Part shown: positions 57,604 through 64,000 of the stretch, piece after piece | Layout: the number at the start of each line of letters is the position of its first letter | Numbering within the stretch: position 1 is the first letter of the stretch | Source: Subtercola sp. PAMC28395 | Lineage (GTDB): Bacteria; Actinomycetota; Actinomycetes; Actinomycetales; Microbacteriaceae | NCBI RefSeq assembly: GCF_018889995.1 | Contig: NZ_CP076547.1 | Location: forward strand, 1,860,001 to 1,924,000 | Length of the DNA stretch: 64,000 bases | Reading direction: 5' to 3' | Notes under the pieces: generated by a model | Database searches by the model: none | What the model was told of the DNA's origin: nothing | The model's input: only the letters and a program-made list of their open reading frames with translations | Position numbers and translations under genes: made by a program

Positions 57604-59805
57604 CTAGCTGGTTGACGCCCGGTTTGCCGGAATGACCGGAACCGCGCCGGTCATCGAGCTCAGCGAGGCGGCCACCGAGTGGTCGGGGTCGACCGTCTCG
57701 TGACGGTGGGCACGAAGCACCATCATCGATTTCGGATGCACGGTGAGCACGTCGCCCGGAACGCTGGGGTCTTCGTTGGTCGCCTGGCCGGCCGTGTCGA
57801 TCACCACGTCCCAGGCCGTCGCGTACTCGGCGCTCGGAAGCGTGAAGGGCACTTCGACGTCGTCGGCGTTGAAGTACAGCAGGAAGTTCACGTCGGTGAC
57901 CCGGGCGCCGCGGTAGTCGCGCCCCCGAATTCCCTGGCCGTTCAGAAAGACGCCGACCGAACGGCTGAGCGGTGTGTCCCACTCCTCCGGCTCCATCTCG
58001 CCCGCGCCCGTGTTCAGCCACACGATGTCGGGCAGAGGCTCGCCACGACCGCGACGCACGGGCCGGCCGTCGAAGAACCTCGAGCGCCTGAACGTCGGGT
58101 GCTCCTTGCGCAGCCGCATGACGGCAGAGACGAACTCGGTGAGCGGTTCATCCGCCCGCTTCCAGTGCACCCACGAGAGCTCGTTGTCTTGCGCATAGGT
58201 GTTGTTGTTGCCGTTCTGGGTGCGGCCGAGCTCGTCGCCGTGCAGCAGCATCGGCACTCCCTGCGACAGCAGGAGGGTTGCGAGAAAGTTGCGCTGCTGG
58301 CGCGCACGCAGGGCCCGGATGCCCGGGTCATCGGTTGGCCCTTCGACACCGCTGTTCCAGCTCCGGTTCTCTGACTCACCGTCGTTTCCGTCTTCGCCGT
58401 TGGCATCGTTGTGCTTCTCGTTGTACGACACCAGGTCAGCCAGCGTGAACCCGTCGTGTGCGGTGACGAAGTTGATCGAGGCGACCGGGCGGCGCCCAGA
58501 ATGTTCATAGAGGTCGCTGGAACCGGTGAAGCGTGATGCGAACTCGCCGAGGGACGAGGGCTCTCCTCGCCAGAAGTCGCGAACGGTGTCGCGGTACTTG
58601 CCGTTCCACTCCGACCACTGTGGAGGGAAGTTCCCCACCTGGTACCCGCCGGGCCCGACATCCCAGGGCTCGGCGATCAGCTTGACCTGCGACACCACCG
58701 GATCCTGCTGCACGAGCTCGAAGAAGCTCGAGAGGCGGTCGACGTCGTAGAACTCGCGCGCAAGGGTCGAGGCGAGGTCGAACCGGAAGCCGTCGACGTG
58801 CATCTCGGTCACCCAGTACCGCAACGAGTCCATGATGAGTTGCAGGGAATGGGGGTGCCTCACGTTGAGCGTGTTGCCGGTTCCCGTGTAGTCCATGTAA
58901 TACCGCTTGTCGTCATCCATGACCCGGTAGTACGCCTCGTTGTCGATTCCCCTGAACGAGATCGTCGGCCCGAGGTGGTTTCCTTCAGCGGTGTGGTTGT
59001 AGACCACGTCGAGAATGACTTCGATGTTGGCGGCGTGCAGCGCTTTCACCATGCCCTTGAACTCCTGCACCTGCTGGCCGCGCTCGCCTGCAGAGGAGTA
59101 GGCGCTGTGCGGCGCGAAGAATCCGATGGTGTTGTAGCCCCAGTAGTTGTGCAGGCCCTTGTCGAGCAGAGTGCTGTCCTGCACGAACTGGTGCACGGGC
59201 ATCAGCTCGATCGCGGTGATCCCGAGGCGCTGCAGGTGTTCGATGGTCGCCGGGTGGGCGATGCCCGCATAGGTGCCGCGCTGGTCCTTGGGTATCGCAC
59301 TGTTCAGCTCAGTGAGGCCCTTGACGTGCGCTTCGTAGATGATGGTCTCGTTGTAGGGCACCTTGAGGGTGCGATCGCCCGACCAGTCGAAGAACGGATT
59401 GATGACCACGCCGTACATCATGTGCTTGGCCGAGTCGAGGTCGTTCTGCGAGTCCGGGTCGCCGAAGTTGTACGAGAAGAGCGACTGGTCCCAGTCGATC
59501 GTGCCGCTCGTCGCCTTGGCATAGGGGTCGAGAAGCAGTTTGTGTGGATTGAACCGCAGCCCGTTGGCGGGGTCGTACGGCCCGTAGACACGGTATCCGT
59601 AGCGCTGGCCGGGTTGCACCTGGGGCAGGTAGCAGTGCCAGACGAAGGCGTCGACCTCGTTCAGCAGAACGCGCGTCTCGGCCCCTTTCTCGCCGAAGAG
59701 GCAGAGTTCGACCTTCTCTGCTCCCTCGCTGAAGATGGCGAAGTTCGTGCCACTGCCGTCGAAGGTCGCTCCGAGCGGGTATGCGGATCCTGGCCAGCTG
59801 TCCAT
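57604..59805 (-). CDS. treX: Glycogen debranching enzyme TreX (GlgX-type isoamylase)
   Basis: The 733-residue isoamylase has CBM48 then a barrel with Asp in VDGFRFDLAS (about 341), Glu in LIAEPWDVGPGG (about 379) and Asp in TAHDGFTLADL (about 449). It is a paralogue of glgX at 15409-17463, with shared blocks such as AEPWDVG. Its place before treY-treZ shows that it debranches glycogen to feed trehalose synthesis. ATG 59805 has AGGAGA upstream. The F420-type monooxygenase gene ends 35 bases upstream in the same direction. Confidence 0.93.
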   Translation of the reverse strand: MDSWPGSAYPLGATFDGSGTNFAIFSEGAEKVELCLFGEKGAETRVLLNEVDAFVWHCYLPQVQPGQRYGYRVYGPYDPANGLRFNPHKLLLDPYAKATSGTIDWDQSLFSYNFGDPDSQNDLDSAKHMMYGVVINPFFDWSGDRTLKVPYNETIIYEAHVKGLTELNSAIPKDQRGTYAGIAHPATIEHLQRLGITAIELMPVHQFVQDSTLLDKGLHNYWGYNTIGFFAPHSAYSSAGERGQQVQEFKGMVKALHAANIEVILDVVYNHTAEGNHLGPTISFRGIDNEAYYRVMDDDKRYYMDYTGTGNTLNVRHPHSLQLIMDSLRYWVTEMHVDGFRFDLASTLAREFYDVDRLSSFFELVQQDPVVSQVKLIAEPWDVGPGGYQVGNFPPQWSEWNGKYRDTVRDFWRGEPSSLGEFASRFTGSSDLYEHSGRRPVASINFVTAHDGFTLADLVSYNEKHNDANGEDGNDGESENRSWNSGVEGPTDDPGIRALRARQQRNFLATLLLSQGVPMLLHGDELGRTQNGNNNTYAQDNELSWVHWKRADEPLTEFVSAVMRLRKEHPTFRRSRFFDGRPVRRGRGEPLPDIVWLNTGAGEMEPEEWDTPLSRSVGVFLNGQGIRGRDYRGARVTDVNFLLYFNADDVEVPFTLPSAEYATAWDVVIDTAGQATNEDPSVPGDVLTVHPKSMMVLRAHRHETVDPDHSVAASLSSMTGAVPVIPANRASTS

Positions 59806-59840
59806 AAAGAATTCTCCTGTTGTCGTGCGGGCACGCGTCG

Positions 59841-60767
59841 TCAGTGCGAGGTGAGGTGCGGCGCGATGTCTGCCGCGATGAAGTCGAGGTGTTCCAGGTC
59901 GCCCAGGTCGAGCACCTGCAGGTAGAGGCGCTCGACACCAGACTCCCGGAGGGCGCCGATGCTATCGATGGCTTCGGATGCTGTACCCGCGATGCCGTGC
60001 CGACGAAGTTCTTCGGGCTCGCGGCCGATTGCGGCCGCACGGCGGGCGAACTCCCTCTCGTCAGAACCCACGGCCACGACGAGAGCCGCCGAGTAGACCA
60101 GGCTGTCGGGGTCGCGCTCGATGGCTTCACACGCCGCGCGGACGCGCCCGAACTGGGCAGCGATGGAGTCGAATTCGGCGAACGGGATGTTGAATTCGGT
60201 GGCGAAGCGTGCGGCGAGGGCCGGGGTGCGCTTGGCCCCTGAGCCGCCGACGATGACCGGAACCGGGCTCTGGATCGGCTTGGGAAGGGCAGGCGAGTCG
60301 ATCAACTGGTAGTGCTCACCCTCGAACGAATACGTCCCGCCGAGCGGGGTGGACCACAGCCCCGTCACGATTTCGAGCTGTTCTTCGAGCAGGCCGAAGC
60401 GCTTCGGGGGGAAGGGGATTCCGTACGCGGCGTGCTCCGCGGCGAACCAGCCGGTGCCGAGGCCGAGTTCAGCACGGCCGCCCGACATCTGGTCGACCTG
60501 GGCGACCTGGATTGCGAGGATGCCGGGGTGACGGTAGGTGACCGACGACACGAGGGTGCCGAGCTTGATGGTGCTCGTCTCCCTGGCGAGCCCTGCGAGG
60601 GAGGTCCAGGCGTCGCTCGGGCCGGGAAGACCGTCGCCGTTCATGGCGAGATAGTGGTCAGAACGGAAGAACGCGTCGAAGCCCAATCGTTCGGTGGCCT
60701 GGGCCACCGCGAGGAGATCGTCGTAACTCGCACCGTCTTGAGGCTCTGTGAAGATACGCAGTTGCAT
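59841..60767 (-). CDS. LLM class F420-dependent oxidoreductase
   Basis: The 308-residue luciferase-like TIM-barrel protein has DAFFRSDHYL near residue 37, LGTLVSSVTYRHPG, LGLGTGWFAAEH and the C-terminal LRESGVERLYLQV of the TIGR03560/F420 group. It probably uses reduced F420; the substrate is unknown. I prefer ATG 60767 (MQLRIFTEP) over ATG 60785, because the family starts there. It may share a transcript with treX-treY-treZ, though a link in function is not evident. Confidence 0.87.
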   Translation of the reverse strand: MQLRIFTEPQDGASYDDLLAVAQATERLGFDAFFRSDHYLAMNGDGLPGPSDAWTSLAGLARETSTIKLGTLVSSVTYRHPGILAIQVAQVDQMSGGRAELGLGTGWFAAEHAAYGIPFPPKRFGLLEEQLEIVTGLWSTPLGGTYSFEGEHYQLIDSPALPKPIQSPVPVIVGGSGAKRTPALAARFATEFNIPFAEFDSIAAQFGRVRAACEAIERDPDSLVYSAALVVAVGSDEREFARRAAAIGREPEELRRHGIAGTASEAIDSIGALRESGVERLYLQVLDLGDLEHLDFIAADIAPHLTSH

Positions 60768-60815
60768 ACACCAAGCCTCACACACTTCTCCCTTTCGCCG
60801 TGTGGGGTTGAAGAG

Positions 60816-60821
60816 TAGCGT
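60816..60821 (+). promoter_or_regulatory. Candidate -10 hexamer (TAGCGT) for the GerW-like gene
   Basis: It is followed by 6 bases and the ATG at 60828. Confidence 0.45.
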
Positions 60822-60827
60822 CGACTC

Positions 60828-61178
60828 ATGACAAGTCTCGCAATGCAGCTCTCTGAATCGTTCCGGTCCGCCGGAGTCAAATCGATCTACGGTGACCCGG
60901 TCGATCTTGAAGGGGTCACCATCATTCCGGTCGCCCTGGCGTGGTACGGCTTCGGCGGTGGCGACAACGGAGGCTCGGAGGGTGGGGCTGGCGCGCTCGG
61001 CGGCCCGATGGCTGGCGGGGGAGGCGGGGGAGCGAGCATCCCGATCGGCGCGTACGTCAAGACGAGCAAGGGTGCCTGGTTCCAGCCGAACCTGGTGTCA
61101 CTGATCGCTGTCTCGATACCGGCCATGTGGGTGTGGGGCCACGCCATGTCGAGGGTGATCAAGTCACTGAAGAAGTAG
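60828..61178 (+). CDS. GerW/YtfJ-family (sporulation-protein-like) protein
   Basis: The 116-residue protein matches the Spore_YtfJ pattern: YGDPVDLEGVTIIPVALAWY, then a Gly-rich loop (about 45-68), then SIPIGAYVKTSKGAWF, and a C-terminal hydrophobic helix with a basic end (MSRVIKSLKK). GerW in Bacillus is needed for spore germination, but homologues occur in many non-sporulating actinobacteria with unknown roles. ATG 60828 follows a TAGCGT hexamer by 6 bases. Confidence 0.75.
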   Translation: MTSLAMQLSESFRSAGVKSIYGDPVDLEGVTIIPVALAWYGFGGGDNGGSEGGAGALGGPMAGGGGGGASIPIGAYVKTSKGAWFQPNLVSLIAVSIPAMWVWGHAMSRVIKSLKK

Positions 61179-61226
61179 ACCGCTTCTGAAGCACTAGCGC
61201 TCCGGCCGGGCTCTCTGTCCAGTGGT

Positions 61227-61613
61227 TCAGGCAGCCTGGCGCAATCTGACGCGGTGCCACGTGGTCGGTGCGGGGCCGAAACCCACGCGCATCCGGTCGT
61301 CGTTGGCGGGTCTCGCTGCGTCATACAGCACGGTCACCGCGCCGCTGGCTTGCGCGAGCTTGAACGTGAAGCCGCCGGAGCGGGGAATGAGGCTGCGCGC
61401 GATGCCGTCGCTCGCGGTGAACGAGATGATCGTCACCGTTGAGGTCAGCCGGGAGAGAAGCCCTGCGGTGAGCGGAGGCGCAACCGTGACGGCCTGGCCC
61501 CGGGTACGCGTGCCGTTCCGTGAGAGCCAGCTCTCGGTCATTCTGCGGTGCGCGAACACGGCGAGAAAGAGTACAGCCACCAGAACGGCGGCGGCGAGCA
61601 GGAGGAGGGGCAT
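61227..61613 (-). CDS. Small membrane-anchored protein, function unknown
   Basis: In this 128-residue protein, a membrane span (about 2-22) is followed by a basic segment (AHRRMTESWLSRNGTRTRG) and a beta-rich domain ending in WHRVRLRQAA. There is a weak likeness to DUF3592-type proteins, not enough to name it. ATG 61613 has AAGGG a few bases upstream and a TATTCT hexamer 9 bases before the start. It converges on the GerW-like gene and diverges from the 92-residue protein gene. Confidence 0.6.
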   Translation of the reverse strand: MPLLLLAAAVLVAVLFLAVFAHRRMTESWLSRNGTRTRGQAVTVAPPLTAGLLSRLTSTVTIISFTASDGIARSLIPRSGGFTFKLAQASGAVTVLYDAARPANDDRMRVGFGPAPTTWHRVRLRQAA

Positions 61614-61708
61614 CGTCCCTTCAGAATAGGCGATGCGAAAGGATAGACGATGCGGCCCTCTCCGCAAAACGGCTGTGAGCTCGCCGGGGGCTGGGCGCTC
61701 AACAGCGC

Positions 61709-61714
61709 TACGGT
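61709..61714 (+). promoter_or_regulatory. Candidate -10 hexamer (TACGGT) for the 92-residue protein gene
   Basis: It is followed by GGGGGT and the ATG at 61721. Confidence 0.4.
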
Positions 61715-61720
61715 GGGGGT

Positions 61721-61999
61721 ATGACAGAGACAGCTGCAACCCCAACGTCGTACACCGTCGAATACGTCGACGGCCCCCTCAAGGGCCAGTTCGACAAGCG
61801 GGTCTTCGTCGGTGGCAAGCACGACAAGACCTTCGGTGTGATTGCCCTCGTCGACGGCATCGAATCAAATTTCGAGTACACGGCCGTTTCAGAGCGCACC
61901 CTCAACGGTGAACTGCACGTGAGCTACTCGTTCGACGCTGCAGACAGTGACCCCTACGTGAGCGGCGACGACACCGACCTGGGCGAAGCGCTGGTCTGA
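61721..61999 (+). CDS. Small acidic soluble protein, function unknown
   Basis: I recognise no family in this 92-residue protein. It looks like one small beta-rich domain (YTVEYVDGPLKGQF, FGVIALVDGIESNFEY) with an acidic tail and no cysteine or membrane span. The upstream hexamer and normal codon use support it as a real gene. It converges on the D,D-carboxypeptidase-like gene after 18 bases. Confidence 0.65.
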   Translation: MTETAATPTSYTVEYVDGPLKGQFDKRVFVGGKHDKTFGVIALVDGIESNFEYTAVSERTLNGELHVSYSFDAADSDPYVSGDDTDLGEALV

Positions 62000-62017
62000 T
62001 CCAGTTCTCCCGCGCGT

Positions 62018-63265
62018 TCAGTGTCGTGAATCCAGGAAGGCCTGGATGACCGGCACCGGGTGCGTCAGCCTCCACAGTGGCCCGGGGTCGGTGATCGGTG
62101 CGCTCAGCTTGAGCGGTACCGTCAGTGGCCCGCCGGGCAGGTCGAAGGCGACGCTGCCGGCCGTGGTTCCGGCGAGTGCGGTCGTGACCTGGGCGGCCGA
62201 GACAACCGGTTCTGTCGTGACGGGTGCCCAGCGCATCCGGTCGTCGCCCGCGAGTGCCACGCCCTCTGCCGACTGGCCCCAGGCCGTGTCGTAGCGGATG
62301 AATGTGTCGCCTGCGGTCACGACAGGAGTGGGCTTCAGACTGAGCGGCGCGCTCGCCACGAGGGCGACCATGTCCTGGTGCAGTGTGTCGTAGTCGGGCT
62401 CACGAAGCAGCGCCCCGTAGACCGGAACGGTGTTGCCCGCGACCGTCACCGTAACGCTGAAGAGAAAACACAGCCCCGCCTGGTCGGTGTAGCTGAGAGA
62501 CAACCCGGTGACGCCCTGTTCGGGCAGATACGTTGCGAGATTGTTGACGACACGGTTCTTGTTCACCGTGGCTGAGGGCTCTGCCATGATCTCGGCGATG
62601 ACCGGGTTCTCGAAGGCGAGCTGTGCCACGCGGGTGAGATCGGATGCCGTGCCCACCGAGTCTCCCGAGAGCCCGGTCGCATCGACAACAGTTGTGCTGG
62701 CAAGCCCGTTCTTGGTGAGCCAGGATTTCGCGGCCGTCAGATAACCGTCGACGGAGCCGAATGCCCATCTGGCCAGCGCATCGCTGTGATTGTTGCTCGA
62801 GCCGAGCAGAATGGCCTGGAGGAACTCACGCTCGGTCCACGATTCCCCCGTGATGAACGAGACGGCACGGGCGCTGTTCGCGATGTAGTCGACGTAACCG
62901 GCATAGTCCTCTGCGGTCACCACGATCGACGGGCCCGGTTTGCCGGCGTCGACGGGTTTGGCGTCGAGCACCACGAGAGCCAGGATGACCTTCGCCGTGC
63001 CGCCGAGGGGAACGGCGTCGGCCTGGCCCGCTGTCGCCAGAACGGTGGGGTCGTCTCCGACGGAGATTCCGCTCGCGCCTGTCTGGGGGAGCGTGGGAGG
63101 CGATGACGCGACCGCAGGCGGGGCGGGATTCAGAACGGTTGCCGTTGCGGCCGGCAGGGGGCCCACGAGGGTTGCCGGGCCGTAGATGCCGACCGCGAGG
63201 ATGATGATGGCACCGAGACCCACGAACACCCCACGCCTGATGCGGTGGGCGAGAGTGAGCGGCAT
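62018..63265 (-). CDS. D-alanyl-D-alanine carboxypeptidase-like protein lacking catalytic motifs (pseudoenzyme)
   Basis: This 415-residue exported protein has an N-terminal membrane anchor (about 13-33), a Pro/Ala linker (38-60) and a PBP5-type S11 fold. The SxxK position reads G89-T-A-K92, so the nucleophilic Ser is gone. The SxN motif is kept (S156-S-N158). The KTG position, in a block normally KTGYTD, reads S256-L-S258 followed by YTD. With nucleophile and KTG lost it cannot be an ordinary D,D-carboxypeptidase; it may bind peptidoglycan or regulate other enzymes. ATG 63265 has a TAGCCT hexamer 6 bases upstream. Confidence 0.82.
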   Translation of the reverse strand: MPLTLAHRIRRGVFVGLGAIIILAVGIYGPATLVGPLPAATATVLNPAPPAVASSPPTLPQTGASGISVGDDPTVLATAGQADAVPLGGTAKVILALVVLDAKPVDAGKPGPSIVVTAEDYAGYVDYIANSARAVSFITGESWTEREFLQAILLGSSNNHSDALARWAFGSVDGYLTAAKSWLTKNGLASTTVVDATGLSGDSVGTASDLTRVAQLAFENPVIAEIMAEPSATVNKNRVVNNLATYLPEQGVTGLSLSYTDQAGLCFLFSVTVTVAGNTVPVYGALLREPDYDTLHQDMVALVASAPLSLKPTPVVTAGDTFIRYDTAWGQSAEGVALAGDDRMRWAPVTTEPVVSAAQVTTALAGTTAGSVAFDLPGGPLTVPLKLSAPITDPGPLWRLTHPVPVIQAFLDSRH

Positions 63266-63271
63266 GAAGTC

Positions 63272-63277
63272 AGGCTA
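63272..63277 (-). promoter_or_regulatory. Candidate -10 hexamer (TAGCCT) for the carboxypeptidase-like gene
   Basis: On the minus strand it is followed by 6 bases and the ATG at 63265. Confidence 0.45.
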
Positions 63278-63300
63278 ACCCGCCGGTGCGTGTATTCCGC

Positions 63301-63651
63301 TCAGGCCCAGCCGAGTTCGTGTAGACGCTCGTCGTCGATGCCGTAGAAGTGGCCGATCTCGTGGACGAGAGTGGTGTGGATCTCGTCGCGGAGCTCGTCT
63401 TCGTTTTCGCACACCGAGAGCAGCGGTAGCCGAAAGAGCACGATGCGGTCGGGCAGTTCGCCGAAACCGTAGTCACCTCGCTCGGTGAGCGCGATTCCCT
63501 CGTAGAGTCCGAGCAGATCGAGAGAGCCGTCTTCGGGGAGGTCTTCGACCACGAAGATGACATTGTCGAGCCCGTCGACCATCTCGTCGGGCAACAGGTC
63601 GAGTTCTTCGACCACAAGGGCTTCGAATGCGGCGGCGTCGAGCTCGATCAT
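63301..63651 (-). CDS. Zincin-type metallopeptidase family protein
   Basis: The 116-residue protein (start MIELDAAAF) contains HExGH in VHEIGHFYGIDDERLHELG, which supplies two zinc His, the catalytic Glu and a third ligand (Asp) downstream, the pattern of the PF06262 zincin-like family common in actinobacteria. The protein substrate is unknown. An in-frame ATG at 63669 would add six residues; the family usually begins at the second Met, so I prefer 63651, without certainty. Confidence 0.82.
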   Translation of the reverse strand: MIELDAAAFEALVVEELDLLPDEMVDGLDNVIFVVEDLPEDGSLDLLGLYEGIALTERGDYGFGELPDRIVLFRLPLLSVCENEDELRDEIHTTLVHEIGHFYGIDDERLHELGWA

Positions 63652-63689
63652 CCGGAGCAGGCCCTTCATGCGGGAGACAAGCGGTTAAC

Positions 63690-63724
63690 GAAGAAATGAC
63701 CCGAAAGCGCCGGGCCATTTCTTC
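63690..63724 (-). terminator. Strong hairpin after tRNA-His, probable terminator
   Basis: GAAGAAATG (63690-63698) pairs with CATTTCTTC (63716-63724), and inside it CCCG pairs with CGGG around a 7-base loop: 13 pairs with one A-C mismatch. It lies downstream of the minus-strand tRNA-His. Confidence 0.65.
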
Positions 63725-63758
63725 TTCTGCAACTTTTCACAGTGCTGTTTTTCTCTGC

Positions 63759-63834
63759 TGGGGTGAGTAACGGGGCTCGAACCCGCGGCCTCCTAGACCA
63801 CAACCAGGCGCTCTGCCAACTGAGCTATACCCAC
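63759..63834 (-). tRNA. tRNA-His (anticodon GTG), CCA encoded
   Basis: The minus strand folds as a cloverleaf: acceptor GTGGGTA/TACTCAC, D arm GCTC/GAGC, anticodon arm CCTGG-TTGTGGT-CTAGG with anticodon GTG, T arm GCGGG-TTCGAAC-CCCGT, discriminator C and CCA. A G precedes position 1 (63835) and can pair with C73, the hallmark of tRNA-His. It follows orn, a common actinobacterial arrangement. Confidence 0.95.
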
Positions 63835-63875
63835 CAGGCTGTCGACCCGTCAAACGGGGCAACCAGAGAAGTCTA

Positions 63876-64000
63876 TTACAGCTTTGCGGCGAACTCGTTC
63901 ACGACGTCTGCTGCAATGGTCTTGAGGTCGGCGGATGCGGGGCCCGGAGGAGCCACGAACACGGCCTTGCGGTAATACTCGAGTTCGCGGATCGACTCGA
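63876..64000 (-). CDS. orn: Oligoribonuclease Orn, C-terminal end only
   Basis: Only the last 41 codons are in the window, ending at TAA 63876-63878. The sequence ESIRELEYYRKAVFVAP, then PGPASADLK, matches the C-terminus of actinobacterial oligoribonuclease, a 3'-5' exonuclease of the DEDDh group that clears 2- to 5-nucleotide RNAs including pGpG. The catalytic residues lie outside the window. Position before tRNA-His agrees with the assignment. Confidence 0.85.
   Translation of the reverse strand, partial: ESIRELEYYRKAVFVAPPGPASADLKTIAADVVNEFAAKL

Overview
The window is GC-rich chromosomal DNA from a high-GC Gram-positive actinobacterium. The gene content fits Microbacteriaceae best: GlgE-type alpha-glucan metabolism next to glgP and glgB, an mnmA-ligA-gatCAB run, orn followed by tRNA-His, DUF222/HNH genes, F420-type oxidoreductases and many GTG starts. 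The genus cannot be fixed from sequence alone. I see no phage, insertion sequence, CRISPR array or plasmid functions. It reads as core chromosome with lineage-specific islands.

Layout. 0-7.5 kb: end of a Na+/H+ antiporter, a small Zn-binding-type protein, an alpha/beta hydrolase, and two paralogous AI-2E-family permeases flanking a coupled pair (three-TM envelope protein and a cysteine-less thioredoxin-TPR protein). 7.5-17.5 kb: glycogen block glgB-glgE (minus), glgP (plus), glgX (minus), with two families of noncoding repeats between genes. 17.5-27.3 kb: cysteine desulfurase, mnmA, ligA and gatCAB, that is sulfur transfer and tRNA thiolation, DNA ligation and Gln-tRNA amidation, with a membrane-anchored EEP-family phosphodiesterase facing them. 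27.3-37.9 kb: transporters, a LysR regulator, small-molecule enzymes, and two adjacent lipoproteins. 38.0-40.8 kb: a type III PKS, ICMT-like methyltransferase and flavoprotein run resembling the Streptomyces srsABC phenolic-lipid operon. 40.9-49.6 kb: MpaB-like oxygenase, aldo/keto reductase, a three-module DedA/rhomboid-like/DUF2156 membrane protein, an ABC-F ATPase, and a spermidine-synthase-like protein with cysteine minisatellites. 49.8-53.4 kb: DNA polymerase IV and a DUF222/HNH protein under a near-consensus LexA box. 53.4-59.8 kb: treX-treY-treZ, converting glycogen to trehalose. 59.8-64 kb: F420-type monooxygenase, GerW-like protein, a pseudo-D,D-carboxypeptidase, zincin, tRNA-His and the end of orn.

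The glg and tre blocks together make, trim, phosphorolyse and convert alpha-glucan into trehalose. GlgE's partners that make maltose-1-phosphate are not in the window.

One pattern recurs throughout: a TAnnnT hexamer sits 6 or 7 bases before the start codon of at least 17 genes. This suggests many leaderless transcripts. It also supports several start choices, such as glgE, dinB and the type III PKS.
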